Below are positions 46,438 through 60,984 of a stretch of 64,000 bases of DNA, one piece after another (positions within the stretch are counted from its first letter, which is position 1; each line of letters begins with the position of its first letter). The notes beneath the pieces are model-generated. The model did no database searches, had not been told where the DNA came from, and saw only the letters and a list, made by a program, of their open reading frames with translations. This stretch comes from Ricinus communis. Taxonomy: Eukaryota; Streptophyta; Magnoliopsida; Malpighiales; Euphorbiaceae. The stretch covers positions 5,253,283 through 5,317,282 of the forward strand of contig NC_063258.1 in assembly GCF_019578655.1 (NCBI RefSeq), written 5' to 3'. A program made the position numbers and the translations under genes.

Positions 46438-49400
46438 TTTTCATTATATTATATATAGAAATATATCATTAAAATTCTAAAATATCCTTAAATATCTATA
46501 TACAATTTGGATCATGCACCCTTATTAGAAATATTAATTTTTAATAGCAACAATCAATATATTTTTTACAATACATGTAAATTTTTAATTTTTTAATAAT
46601 ATATTAAATTTATCTATTATTAGTTAGTATAAATTTTATAATTGATAAATTGGTCCATGATGAATTTAATATAATAAAAAGATTTTATCATTATCCTAGA
46701 ATTATTTATAATACTATATATATATTATTTTATTTTTTTAAATTATAACGAGTTAAATAATTATTATTCACATGCAATACATAATGCACATAAATAAAAT
46801 AAAAAAGCTAATAAATATAATATACAGCTATTCAACCGCATCTGCTGATTTTTTTTCTCATTTCTATGTTTTATAGGTTAACTAGCTGCAATGAGTATTT
46901 ACCTAAAGTATGTATGCTAATTATAATAATTAAGATATTTTAATTTTAAATTATATTTTATTTTCCTCTAATTTTCATCCAAAACTCTTATAATTTGCAA
47001 ATGAGTTCTTAAACAATTTATGATTTGCCCCTTGCAATGCTAATTTGTGTATAAAAAAATGTGTTTTCTTTTAGTGATGCAATGATAATAACAACATGAC
47101 ATGTAATGATTACATATGGGAAAAAGAATTATTGCATATAATTTTACTAGCAAAGGTTTCAGTGGACCAAAATAATATTTGCCTCATCCAAAGTCCTAAT
47201 TTCATAAATGAATAAAACTGATTTAGCACTTATCAGGAACTGAAATTGATAACTGAAACACTACTAATAATGCGATAAAAGAGTCATTGTCAGAGTCACT
47301 ACTCCATGTTACATGGCATCCTCAACAGTCGGAGAAAGGCTGAAAATGGAAAGCAGGAAAAGAAATGGCAGCTCTATTCATTTTAATAAATAGTAAGCTT
47401 TAAAACCATAACTGAAAGTAAACTCAGCAAACATGTTGGAATAGAAAATCAACACTAGAACAGGATCATCCTAGTTGCTTGATCCGCCTGTAGCCTGGAA
47501 AAGATGACTTTAACATAACAAGTAATTCACCCTGAAAATGCTGCAATCTTTTCAGCATTCCATTTGAATGATGAGGATAAAGAAAGAAGAATTACCCATC
47601 ATGGAAGAAAGCAAACAGAAAAAGGAAAAAAAATTAAAAAAGACACAGAAACTCTAGGCATACTTTTAAAAAGCACTAAACAAGCTCTCTAGCATACTAT
47701 TTAGAATATGCTAAATACATAAATAGCGTAATTCGCCCCCAAACTCAATTTGATACAATTAGATTTCTCAATTTTACGAGTTGTTAATCCCTTCATTAAT
47801 AGTAGTAATAAAAAGTTAATATTCTCACTAACACTGTTATTTGTAATAGAAATAGACAGAGTACATAATTGAACTCTTGAACTTGTCATATTTTTTTAAT
47901 TAGTTCCATAAACTTAATTTTAGTTCAATTGAGCATTTGAACTACACGAGTTGTTATATTTATGAAAAGAAAATTATGTACAAGAATTTTGGATTGGATG
48001 ACATATTTAAATGAAAGGAAAATTATAATCAAGTCCACACACTATGAACAAGCGGTTGCAGGGAACATCTTAATATATAAGCACATGATCTAAGTTGTCA
48101 GTTCTACTAAACCATAATCAAGTCCACATTGCTAAATTTGTAATTTTTCTTTCATCATTCTAGGACATGATTAAAGTTGGGAAACAGGGAAAGAAGAAAA
48201 TGTTATATTATGTCATGATACTTGCATCTCTTGAAACCACATCAGATGACAAGTTATGCCTGCAGCCATTAAAGATGTGCTGCAAGAAAAGAGAAGTGAA
48301 GGGGAAGTGCCACTCTCTGTAAAAGTCCTTTTGACAGGCTTATGCTTCTTGAACTACATAATTTTAAGACATGATCAGAATGATCATTGCCAAGGCCTCT
48401 TTCAGTTTTGGGCATACAAATATGTCTTTCTAGGCAACCAAACACTTTCTACCAGTAGAGATCACACACTTAGCAGCTTTAAAAACTGATGACCTACAGA
48501 ACTGCTGTGTTCAATTGTAATCTAACAAAGTATGAGATTATTGCAATGCTCCAATGAGAGTCTTCCAGAGATGAAGGAAGACCCAAGAATCTGACAGGTA
48601 AGGAACCTTTAGAAAAACCACTAACCTGTAGAATCTCATTCTTAATAGCCTGAGTAACGGATTGAAATCCCTATTTCATTCTGCAATTGACTTTACAAAA
48701 AATCCTCACAGACTGCACGTCACCCACTATAGAAACAGAATAATCCTGAATGAATCCCCAGAGCACTGTAGATTCATAGCTCTAGAGAAACACTCCATTG
48801 CCAATCAAAAGTATAAAGGTTAAAATATCCTCGAGACACCCATTGATCTTGATTGAGAAAGAGCTAGAAGTAATAATATCCATTATCCAATTAACAGACA
48901 TTAGAATGCCATACCAATTCATGAGTGACTAGGATGTTTCTTGAAAACCTTTCCCCTCGTAGAGACTGGGCAGGAATCACAATTCTAGCCAGACATCCCT
49001 TCAATCAATCTCAGAGATAATCTTAATACCTCTTTCTTATGAAATGCAGTCTAAAATCTCCCAAGTGTCATTTCAAACACTAAATCTTTTAAGCCTGATC
49101 CATAAACCAAGTGTATTTTTAGGATCAAAATAGCCATAATTCACAAAGTTTCAGATTGTGCCCCATGATCGATTTTCAGGCCAAAACTATGTTATGAACC
49201 TTTCAAAAGCTTGAGTAATAATTATTTTTTCCCATTTCGACTTATTTAGAGTTACCAATTTCTATTTTCCATTTAGCATTCCTTGTAGATTATTCTAAAA
49301 GAATGAAACAGAGAAAAAGACAAATAAGGGGAAAAAAATTCTATTCCCAAAAAGTACTGATAATATCTTGATTCAACACCACAAGGCTAGAAAATAAAAA

Positions 49401-49477
49401 GAAAAAAATTAAACCTGAACTACCTAAAAGGCAAATTATTATCACAGACGACCAAAGTTCAATAAAAGACTAAGAAA
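46438..49477. other. Intergenic DNA downstream of the beta-glucosidase
   Basis: 46438-47250 is AT-rich. 47300-49470 is clearly less AT-rich and includes two unrecognised short frames (47701-47889 minus, 48256-48489 plus). The part next to 49477 must hold the 3' UTR of the minus-strand beta-glucosidase. No domain or RNA gene is recognised. Confidence 0.45.
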
Positions 49478-52400
49478 CTAATTCTTTTTCCGCTGAAGCA
49501 TTTGCTTGAACCAATAGGCAGACATTTTCGGGTACCTCTTTAGAGTTGTGAAATCAACATACACAATGCCGAATCTTGAAGTGTAGCCTGATCTCCATTC
49601 AAAGTTATCAACCAAAGACCAAGCAAAATACCCAACCACGTTGGCTCCATCATCAATTGCCTTCTTCATTTGAGTTAAATAGCCCTTGTAGTAGTTGATC
49701 CTGGTTGTATCATGCAATCCCTTTGGAAGTGTGACATTGCCAGGATCATCCATGCCTATAGGGTATAGGGGCAAACATAGAACATACTCCATTAGATCTT
49801 ACTAAAAATCACTTGAATAAAAAGAAAGGGTTACCATGACATACCATTTTCAGATAATATCACTGTAGGATTTCCATAATGCTCTTTTATGTATGTCAAA
49901 GCCTTGTACATACCCCATGGTACATTGTAAAGCCAATAAGAATTTGCCTGAAAATATTAATTTGATAATAGCATATCAAAATCTAAACAAAATAGAAAAA
50001 TATTAAGTAGATAGTAGATATGGATTATGATGATAATGATAATACCTTTGGACCAACTGGCACCCCATTCTTTTCATCTGCAAAGATCACAGGAAAAAAA
50101 AAACAAAAACTTAATGACCAAAGAATAATTGAACTTTAAATTTATATATCTTTATTGTAATTATGCAACAAAAAAAGGTCAGTAGTTTCTCACAAGCAAA
50201 TCCAGCATCCCAGTCTTGCTGATAGCCCAGGTACTTTGGTTTTGCCTGATGAGGATCGCTTATATAATAAGTGGTATATTGGTTAATACCCACAAAATCA
50301 ATTGAGCCCTTCACCATCTCAACCTCTTGTTTTGTGAACTTAGGTAGCCTTGTGCCAACAATGTTTTGCATTGTTTTTGGATACTCACCATAGACAATTG
50401 GATGAATAAACCTACATAACAACCAAATCTCACTATTTCTGAAGTTCTTGCATTTTACAAATATACTTCTTGCATATCAATAATATAGATTTGGAAAAAA
50501 AAAACTAACTCAACTTATTATAAGAAAAATAAATAAAATAAGGAATGTTAAAGTTTGAGCAGCATAAAAAGAAACAGACAATAAACTTAAAAAAGTTTTA
50601 CCATCCAACATGAAAATCTCTTGCTCTTTGAGCAGCATAGTTGTCAGCTTTTGATCTGGTAAGAGGTTCATACCAGACAAAGTCCAACAGAATACCAATT
50701 TTTCCCTTTTGCTTTTCCTGCAATTTTTACTAATTTATTAAGAAAGAAACAAGAATAACATATTTTTCTAAAATATCAACTGATCCAAGAGCATGTACTA
50801 ACTTGATACTTTTCACGGTATCTCTGAACTGCAGCTGCATGAGACAAAATCAAATTATGGGCAGCAATATAAGGCTCAGTTGCAGAATCCCCAGCAGTAC
50901 AATTCCCAAATGCTTTGGAGCATCGGGCAGGAGCAAAGAACCCATTATCATATCCAAGTGCAGCAATTACTCTAGGTTCATTGAATGTCATCCAATTTTT
51001 CACTCGATCACCAAAGGTTTTGAAACAAAAGTCGGCATAATCAGCAAAGTCTTTCCTGTAGATTTTGAAACATCAAGGTTGCTCAATGCCTAAGTGTTTG
51101 AAACTCTGAATAATAATCTAAAATTAACAAGAAAAATAAACGGATAAAACTAGATGGCAAATATACAATCAATACTTACACTACTTGGCGATTCAGTAGT
51201 CCATTATACTTCTTCTCAAGTGCCAGGGGAAGATCATAGTGATAAAGATTTGCATATGGAGTAATGCCTATAAAATAGAAAGTGATGTAACATCAAATGT
51301 CAGTCGGATATAGGTCAAAATCATGAGCTGGAAAATAAATTTTGATCAAAGGTTAACCTCTTTTGAGCATGTAGTCGATCAACCTATGGTAGTATGCAAC
51401 ACCCTTCCAATTTACTTTCCCAGTTCCATCTACAGAGTTGGCAACCATATAACATAAATATATGCCCCATGGATAATTAAAAGGGATAAAAGGAAAAAAG
51501 AAAAGACTAAGAGCAAGGATGAATAACTTACATGGGAAAATTCTGGACCATGAAATTGAGAACCGGTATGCATCAAAGTTCAACTTTTGCATGATATCCA
51601 CATCTTGCTGCAAGATTAGAAAAAAGTGTGACACACACAACAATAGCTAAGGTCATCATATCACTAATCCATATAACTTAATGTAACAAAAATGTTTAAG
51701 AAAAGAAAAGCTATTATTTAAAATTTTTGCTATTACTTTCCGACATTTGACTAGAAAATAATTGTACTTCTCACATTAAGACCTCCCAATAACAACTAGA
51801 CCTTTGCAATAACTAAGGTTCAACAGGTAAGTTGATGAGATCCAAGGCAAAAACTATAAATGAGCCGAGCAATATATGGATTTAAGAACTAAAATTGGCC
51901 TTTAGTTCAACAGCCATTTCTTGGTATATCAATTTAACAACTAAATAATTCCAGGAACATTTAGTCTAGCACTATATATGGATTTAACGGTAAATCTATA
52001 AATTAGAATAATATAAGGTAAAAGACATACTTTGTAGCGGTGATATTGGTCCACTGAAACCTCGCCAGTCGAATTATCAGCAATAATTCCTGTGGCCATG
52101 TGATCAGTAATGTCATATTATAATAATTACATCAGTAAAAGTACACATTATCATAACAAATTAAAATACTGCAGAGACAAGCCCATTCTCATAATAATCA
52201 ACTAAGGACAATTCAAATATCTCTTTCTAGTATACATTGACAATATTTTTTCATATTTAATTCCTCAACCAACCGACAGCTTCAACAGTACCAAAATATA
52301 CTGTACAGACCAAATCATATCATGTGATTAACGAGGCCTAATTCTATCTCAAGTTAAGTCATTAAGATCCCTTTGCTATTTGCTATTCTCACGTATCAGA

Positions 52401-52719
52401 TCAAAAGAAAATTAAAAATTAAAAATAAATAATGACATTACTGATTCTCCATACCAGGAACTTTAACAAAAACATCCCAAATACTGGGGCCACGACCATC
52501 TTTATCAGCCATCCCTTCAACTTGATAAGCAGAAGTTGCAGTTCCAAAGAGAAATCCTTCGGGAAAGCTGTCTCTACTCAGGCCTCCTGTATCAAAATTT
52601 ATCTTGTCCATCTGCACCCATTGCTCATCTGAGTCCGCCATAATACACATTCTACTGCCAGTTGCCGTTATCAGCAGCAATACCCATAACAATTGCCCAC
52701 AGACACCTCTCATCTTCAA
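49478..52719 (-). CDS. BGLU44-like: GH1 beta-glucosidase, 11 exons, 519 aa
   Basis: Exons in transcript order: 52719-52455, 52089-52031, 51607-51532, 51429-51358, 51267-51180, 51055-50803, 50717-50602, 50411-50194, 50077-50046, 49947-49845 and 49755-49478 (stop TAG). All introns are GT..AG and the joined frame is open over 1,560 nt. The product starts with a hydrophobic signal peptide ([12 protein letters not shown]). It has the GH1 N-terminal signature [14 protein letters not shown], the acid/base motif TFNEP (E about 213) and the nucleophile motif ILSENG (E about 426), so retaining glycoside hydrolysis is expected. [18 protein letters not shown] lines the sugar-binding site. A Cys pair in [13 protein letters not shown] (residues ~232 and 239) fits the conserved loop disulfide. 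Sequons NST (~94), NCT (~238) and NVT (~434) suggest a glycosylated secreted or vacuolar enzyme. Overall closest to the BGLU42-44 group, which cleaves beta-glucosides or beta-mannosides; the substrate cannot be told from sequence. Confidence 0.95.
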
Positions 52720-52788
52720 ACAGAAAGGAGAAAAGTAGGGAGAAAAAACAAGAACACAACGGTGAGATACGAAGGAGTGGGAGGGTCC

Positions 52789-52797
52789 TATTTATAG
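52789..52797 (-). promoter_or_regulatory. TATA box of the beta-glucosidase gene
   Basis: On the minus strand CTATAAATA, about 70 bp upstream of the ATG. This predicts transcription start near 52760 and a 5' UTR of roughly 40 nt. An (AATA)n run lies just upstream at about 52806-52829. Confidence 0.75.
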
Positions 52798-52799
52798 GA

Positions 52800-55390
52800 T
52801 AAGAGAAAATAAATAAATAAATAAATAATGATAGAATATAATTTGGATACTGCTAGATTTCTTTAACTCAAATCTCGGATTCATTGTTTGACAAGATTTG
52901 GAGTTTTACCTTTCTACAATAACTTCGTAGATTTATGTAATAAAGAGTGAATTATCTCTTTTTTAAATTCTTACCCCACTCTCAAATTTAATATTAAAAA
53001 ATAGAATTTTACTATTTAAAAATATAAATATTTTATTGAATATATGAATTAAAATATTATCAATATTAATTGTACTATAAGGTGCTATGAGAAGATTTAT
53101 ATTTTTAATACATCAAATTATTTATAATTTATTTTAAATAAAAATAAATATATTTTCCGGATAAAAAATAAAAATAAAAAATAATTTCTATTATTATTAT
53201 TATTTAAAATTTAATTGTATATTTGAGATTTATTTAAATAAGTTACAATATAAAAGAAGAAACAGACAAAAAATGATAAAGATGTAGTCAACGATTGGCT
53301 ATATATAGAGAAGATTGTAAAAGATAAGTTTAATACTTTGACAAAGTCAGGTCTCTATTTAGTTTTGATTTAATTTTTCTATTGTTTATTATCAAAAATT
53401 TAAAAAATAATTTTTTTGTTCTAATTAATATAAAAAAAGGTGGTTTTAATAATATATATATATTATAAATTCATTATACTTTGATTAAATCAAGAGAAGG
53501 AAGAGTGCAGATCAATTTTCTGATGAATAAAACTCTTGCTGATACAGAATTCTTGCAAATTATGTTTCTTGTTTATTGACGACATATCTATAGTTCACTT
53601 AAATTTGAATGGTGAAGGTCTACTTTCGGTGATGGTTTGCCAATCTACTATAGAAAAATCAGTTCCAATCTACTATGAATTACACGATAAAAGTCATAAC
53701 GGAGAGGAAAGACTATAAAATGATCACATGCAACGATAGAAGTTGCAATTCAAAGAGGATTGCCACAATCCATATTTAGATTTTTGAATTTTAATTATTT
53801 AATATTTTTATTTTTAATTTAATTTGATAAAATATTTAATTTAATTTTTATAATTTATTAATTATTTTTAATTTTTAATTTAATTTAATAGACATTTAGA
53901 TTGTATTTAATGATAACATTAAAATATTTATTTATAACATATATAAATATTCAAATATTATAAAAATATAAATTAAACTATTTATTAAATTAAATTTAAA
54001 AATTTATATTAATTTCATAAAATGATGAAAGTTTAGTCGTAGATATATGGATTTGGCCAACATAATTGCATGATGCTTTTCTTTTAACATGTCTCAAAAA
54101 AAAAAAAAAAAACCCATTTTGGATGGCTAATATACAACTATAAAAGGAAATAAAGAGCAATTAGGAATTTATGTCTAGACCTATGCCATGATGATTACAC
54201 TAATATAATGATTGTGAATGTGAGATGTAGACTATAGATGCACATTTTTCTGCCTTAATTTTAGTTTTGAAATATTTCGATTTTTTAATATTTAATTCGA
54301 GCTTAACAATCATAAATTATGTAACAGAATTAATTATTTTTTTATATTCGTCGTAAAAATAAAAATTTATTTAATATAGAAGAGATGATTCGAACACTCT
54401 AAAAAATAAATGTTTTTGTCACTTGAACTGGACTTTAAGTATTTTATTGCTTAAAAAATACGGTTTCAAAATTCTTTAATTTAGTAGTTTTATATTTTTA
54501 TTTTTTTATAAATGATTTTTTGAATTTATTATAAAATAGTTATTTATCTATTTTTCAGAAAAAAAAATTTAAAACTAAAAAGAATAAAAAGACAAAAAGT
54601 TCTTTGAAGACTTTTTTTTTCTTTCTAATCACTCCCTAAAGCAGGAAGAACTGAAGAGGAATTATAAAATGTGTTCTTTCTTTTATTGAATAAAAAAGGG
54701 GGTTTAACGTTATCTTATTAGAGTACAATCATATCCCTACTTTTTTAGTTTAAAAAAAATCATGAAAAGAGTAAATTTGAAATATAAATTATTTTCATCT
54801 CACTTTTCAATTCATCTTCTTCAAATAATGAAAAATATGAAATATCATCAAAAGTTTGCACCTAATTTTCTTTTCTTATGCTTTTCACCACTATTAAATA
54901 AAGGATAAATAAACCATTGAATTTTAGCTTGGTGGCCGGACATTTAATCCTAAAAATTGAAATTTCAAAATATAGGCTTAATAGTCTAAATAATTCAAAA
55001 AATTTATAAAATTTTATTATTTTAACCAATTCTTTAACAATTATCAATTTAATCACGGATTTAACAAATCGAGTTATTTATCAAAATTAAACGATGCGAA
55101 CATTAATGTGGATGTCAATTGGGAAAGGAAAAATCTAAATTAATAGGTCATGGTGCTATATTATATATACACGTTACTTAATTTTAAATTTTCATTTTCT
55201 AAATTACATTCACGTCACTAAATTTTAATTGGCAACTCAATTTGACCAAAATCTTACTCAGTTGGCCAAATCATAGCTAAATTGAGAGTTTTAAAAAAAT
55301 TGGCCAAAATAGTTGATCGGTCCACATTATGTATATAGATATTTAAAAGTATTTTAAAGCTTTAAATATATATTTCTATATATAAATGGT
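52800..55390. other. Upstream region and AT-rich intergenic DNA
   Basis: The right part of the beta-glucosidase promoter, then AT-rich DNA with poly(A) (about 54095-54112). The 60-codon frame at 53536-53718 is not recognised. No other feature seen. Confidence 0.5.
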
Positions 55391-56562
55391 GAAAATATGT
55401 GTTTTGGCCTCACTTAAACTTAATTATCTATTTTTAGGAATATTAGTAAAAAGAGAAAAATATGGAGCTAAAAGAAACTTAATGGGACATATTCATGTCA
55501 AGGCTCAAGATTAAGACGCATGGACTGCTAATTATAAAGCCCAAAAGATATTTTAGTCATTTTGTATAATTATTAGGATTTATATTAAGAGTTATTTATG
55601 AGATAGTATTTGGTGGAGATTAAGATACTTAAAGTCTTATCTATTAGATAGACTTATATTAGTATACTCATTTCTAGAGAGATTTATTTAGAGGAGGACT
55701 CTCATCTATGTAAATCTCTGCAAAATCCTAAAGAGAGAAGGAAGAATGAGGAGAGTTTTCTCCTACCTGCTCTCTACACCTGCCACCATTATTCTCTCTA
55801 TAATTCTCTATAGTTCTTCATAAATACTTTAGTTTTAGTTTTTATTATTCTTTTAGGAACTAAGGAGCTTTTCAAGAAATGGAGACTGAGAACCAATCTT
55901 CTTCCTACTTGAAGAAATTCTGGATCTTGAGGAAGCTTTTTACTTTTTTATTTTTTGTCTTTCTATTTAATACCATGATCATTGAGTTAAATATGTTAGA
56001 CTAGTTTTCATAAGTGTTTAGTTTAGTCTTTCTACTTTTGTATGAACCTTGTTATTTATTTATTTAATAAATGATTTCTTTACCTTCATATCTTTATTAG
56101 TTTCAGTTATTATTGTTAGTTAACCATCATATTAATTTAGCAATAGTAATTGTTATGAAAATCCTTAGGTTTAAAAGTATTAGAAACATCATCTTTACTT
56201 TAATATAAGTTGGTATAAGAAACCTAAGTTGCATCATTAGCTTGAGTAATTTAGAGAAAATGCACATCACCATCTCATTCATTAGATCTAGGCTTAAAAT
56301 AAAACAAGGAGATCACTAAATAAATGGCTAGATTAAATACTATTTTTAGCATATAGTTTTAGATCATAAGTATTTGCATTTGCATTGCATATTTATTTAT
56401 TGTTTAGTTACTTTACTTTATGACCATTATCTTCTCAAGCATACGATTTAGAATGTTTAAATTTACTTTTATTGTTTTGCATTAAAAATTACTCGTAGTG
56501 AACTTACCTTTACTATAAGAACGGTTCGTGTACTTGTGAATACAAAAAAAGACATATCAATA
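55391..56562 (+). repeat. ~1.2-kb dispersed repeat, copy B
   Basis: Starts near ATATGTGTTTTGGCCTCACT and ends near GACATATCA. Shares with copies A and C the GTGTTTAGTTTAG, GTATGAACCTTG, AGAAACATCATCTTTACTTT and CATCTCATTCATTAGATCT blocks in the same order. No coding frame. The ends resemble TG..CA but no target duplication was established. Confidence 0.7.
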
Positions 56563-58754
56563 GTAAACAGTTGCAAAATTTAAAATTTTTAAACTATTGA
56601 ACCTTAGATAAAGTTGTCTATTTTCTATTTTATATATATAAAAAACTCCTTCCCCATAAACACATTAATATATTAGCTATATCTCTTTTTTAAAAAAATA
56701 TATTATTATTTTATTTTATGATTATATATTAATAGGTGACATCTTCACGTGTTTGGTACCTAAAAATTAATGTAAAATTTTGATTGATCCACTGCCATAA
56801 GCCAATCCATGCCAAAACCTAGAAGAAGAAATACTGACGGCAAATCTTTATTCAATTTTATTATTTACCATTTAAAATTATTATAATTGGTTTAACTGAA
56901 CCAGACATTTTTAAAAATTTAATTAAATATATTTAGTTTTTAAATTCACTAAATTTAAATTCAAATTATTAATATTGATTAGTAGCTATTTACAGTAACT
57001 AATTAAATTTCATATTTTTAATAATAATAGATTCTAAATTTATTTTTAGATTAATTAATATTTTGATTTTTAATTTGGGACCATTTTTTTAATTTCTTCA
57101 GGCTTTTTTTTTTTTTTTGTTATGGTCCCTGCTACTTGCCATGATTGGGTCAGTCTAATGGAAACAATAATTATGCATTGGTCAAAAAATGAGTAAAGCA
57201 ATGAATCTGGTGATGCATAACAAAGACTGGTCCACCTTTTTTTTTTTTTTTTTTCTATGGAATTTTCTGCTTAAAATCCAAAGTAAATTAAATATCTCCT
57301 TTTATCATTTTCTGTCTGATTTGTCTTTGAGCACGTGAAAGTTGACTCTATAAGTCACCTAATGCTGTTAATTTCTCTTTTTTAAAGATTCCCCATTTTC
57401 TAAAATTTCATATTTTATTTATGGATCAACTAATTAATAATTAATTATATATTTATTAATATTAATAAATAAATATTAACCATTTAATATCAAAATATAA
57501 AATATTTATATAATATATATTTATTTTTTAATAAAAATTTATTTTCATTATCTTACATGATTTTGAAGCATGTATATTTACAGAATTTCTTTTTATAGAT
57601 ATTTGAAATTTAATACATACAAAAAATAGTTAAAAAATTTGTTTTTTGGCTTAATTGTCATAAGAAGTTATACTCTGTATGATTTTTATTAAATTTAATA
57701 TGTAATTTTTAATTTTTAATTTTTAATTTTATTACTATATTTTAATATTAATATCAATTTTAATTTAAATAAAAATTTACCTGCTAATATATGTTTATTA
57801 TTTTAAAATATAAATATGTAATCATTCAAATTTAATCAATATACAAAACACTTATATTTTACATAAATAGAGTTTAATTAATTTTTAATAATATCTTTTA
57901 TATATATTTAAAAATAAATATTTATATGTGTCTTATTTTCTTTAAAGTTATCAAAAAAGTAATTATATTTTATGGACTATTTAGACTAAAAAATATATAT
58001 TTTGTGGAACTGTGTAAACTTAAGAGTTAAATTACTATTTAATCTGATTTTTAAAGTTTTAAAATTTCTTATCGTGTTCTAGAAGTACCTTCCCCATGTA
58101 CTAAACATATTTTAATTATATTAATACCATATTAGTAAAAATAAAAATAATACCCATATATATATAGAGCGTGTCGAACACTTATTAGATATGTGTTTAT
58201 ATCGAAAAGGTATTTAATACGGGTATTTTTTATGAATAAAAAATGTCGATGCTTCTTATTTCCTTATATGGTCTCAAATAAACTAGGAGACAAATGGCAT
58301 TGCCAAACTAACTCAGGCCTTAATGAAACAAGGGTTTCATCCTGGTAGCTCTAATTCTTCCTTGTTCATTGTTCTACTTATTTATGTTAATAGCCTCATT
58401 CTTACAAGCAGCAATATTGATGTAATTGAGAATGTCAACCACTTCTTGCACCTAACACTTTTAAATTAAAGACTTATGCTTTCTCAAATATTATAAAATT
58501 AAAGGATAATAGTTTTTGTGTTTATAGACTATTAATTTTATGATAATCAAATGAATAGGAATGAAAAATAAAAATGATGTTGTTATAATTTTATTTTAAA
58601 AAATAATACTCAAAAAATATCATAATGTAGTTCTAAAAAATATATATATATATAAATTAAAATTATTCAAATTTTGAACCGTATAAATTAAAACAATTAG
58701 GCTGTAAAAATGCATTTGAAGCAAAATGCATGTATGTAAAAAACCCTAAGAAAA
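56563..58754. other. AT-rich intergenic DNA
   Basis: No gene. A ~120-bp segment of ordinary composition (57119-57238) is bracketed by two poly(T) runs (57103-57118 and 57237-57254). Confidence 0.5.
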
Positions 58755-59510
58755 AGGAAAAATGCATCTGAAGCCCTTGAACTTTTTATTTTTATTTTAT
58801 TGATTCTTTTAATTTGTATTTATTTCATTGAACTCCTATACTTTTATTTTTTACTTGTATTGAGGACTTAATAGTCCTTAATTAAATTAAAAATAAAAGT
58901 GTAATGACTCAATAGAATGAATAATTAAATTATGAATTTTATACTTTTTAATAATTTTATTCAATTATTTGAATATCTTAAAATAAATAGCTATGCTTTC
59001 ACTTTATTTTTGAAAATACTTTTAAACAATAATTTTTGAAATTTTAAAATAGAAAAAAATAACGTGGTAAGTTAATTCTACCTAGTAATATAAAAATTAG
59101 TGAGTCATCTAAAAATTTATTGCGTTAAGATGTAAAATATGTGAAATGATGCACATATGTAAGACTTTTAATCATCATATTGTTAAGTCTATGACAAACT
59201 ACTTTTACCGATTCATAATTATTCTTATTTTAGTATGCACAATCAACTTTCCATATCATCTTTCTAACTATGAAATTTCAAAAATTATCGGAATGTGTTT
59301 TAAAAATATATTCAAAGCACAGGTATTTATTTTAAGATTTTGAAATAATAAAATTATTAAAAAGTATAAAATTCAAATTTAATTTGTAATTAAGCCATAG
59401 AAGAAACAAAAGTTTCATGAAATATGCATAAGAATTTCTTAATAAAACAAAAACAAGAGTTCAATAAAAAAAATTCAAGTGTTTAATAATGGATTTTACC
59501 TAAAAAAATA
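58755..59510. mobile_element. Probable long-TIR element (~0.75 kb)
   Basis: The left part (58760-58960) and the reverse complement of the right part (59320-59505) share CCTTGAACTTTTT / CACTTGAATTTTT, ATTGAACTCCT / ATTGAACTCTTG and ATTTTATACTTTTTAATAAT in the same order. No coding content. Exact ends and target duplication were not fixed. Confidence 0.5.
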
Positions 59511-60984
59511 GCCCTTCAATTTATGAATATGGAATTATTCTACCCATACTCAATTATGGAGATAATACTTTTTTGAGAAAAAGAAATGCTTAAATATATG
59601 AAAGACAATCCTCAAAAGAGAAATTATAAGTTTTTCTTATAAATATAAAGTACTTTTGGCAAGTGGAGAGACAATGAAAGTCAATCAATTATAATTTTAT
59701 GCTTAGGAAATACCAAAACAAGGAAAATAAAAGAGGAGGAATGAGAAGAGGAAAATAATTGAGGAATGGTAGGGACCAAAAGAAGCTAAAGGGACCTTTG
59801 GCATTGGCCGACAACTCTTATCCCCAAAGAATTTCCCAACTCTTTATCAATGAACTTTTAATGAACAATTTGAAAGGAAGATTTTTAAGGAATTTTGTAA
59901 AAAAAAGTTCATCCTTTGGATAAATTTTTAGAAAAGAGAATTCAAGTATCTTTAATTTTTAATTCTTCATTTAAAAAGTAATGAAAATTTAAATAATAGT
60001 CGTAAAGTTAATGATTAAGAGCCGACGAGTCCAACTCTGTTATTGGTTATATCCATAAAAAATATTATAAAAAGAAACTATGATGAAATTCTAAGATATT
60101 TTTATTTATAGAAAATTATATCAGTTCATTTGAAAAGAAAATTCAAATAAAAATAAAAAGATATAACTTTGTGTTTATTTGTACTATTTTTTTTTAAAAT
60201 TAAAATAGAAAATAGTTTTTCATGTTTTCAAAATTATAACTATTTAAAAAATAAGTTTAACATATTTGTTTTTGTATTTTTTTATATATAAAAGTCACTT
60301 GTTTTTCATTGAAAATAAAGAATTTTCACTTTATTTATTCTAAATACTTTTTGTACTTAAAAATAATTTTCTTTATATAATAGCAAGTGAACATGTTTCA
60401 TAAATTTTACAAATTAAATAAATGAATCTTATGTATTTAATAGCTTCTGGATGATTCCATTAATCTTCCTATCATTATATTCCTAAAATGGATATTTAAG
60501 GGTCCTTTGATTCCTCAAAGGATAGGGTGAGAAGGAGAAAGGAATTTGGTTTATTAAAAATCACTTCAGAACCGGTACGAAATTACTCCGTCAATAAAGA
60601 TGACTCATTTTCTTCTTTCTTTAAAAAAATAAAAAGTTTATTCTAATGAGAATCATTCATATAAACATTATTTTTGTATATTTAAAAATTATAATTTTTT
60701 AATTATAATCAAATATTATTATTGGTATCAACCACATTCCTTAATCAACTAAAAAATATATAAAATTTAATAATTTTTCTTTATTTTCACTACAATTTCT
60801 ATTTTAGAACTTCAACCAAATGGGTCCTTAATAGAACCGGATGATTCCACTAATCTTTCTATCAATAAATTTCTAAGAATCCAAATGGATGTGATGGCTC
60901 AAGCCCTTAATCGGATCTTGTGATCCAAAAATTGGTATTTGGTAGTGAAAGGTTAATTATTTGTTTAGCCCATAATTAATAGTA
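59511..60984. other. AT-rich intergenic DNA
   Basis: No gene or RNA recognised. The segment 59690-59830 is purine-rich and less AT-rich, without a coding frame. Confidence 0.5.

Noticed and set aside
50803..51093. Plus-strand 96-codon frame
   Set aside because: Antisense shadow of beta-glucosidase exon 6.
57103..57254. SINE-like segment between two poly(T) runs
   Set aside because: No A or B box, no target duplication and no second copy seen.
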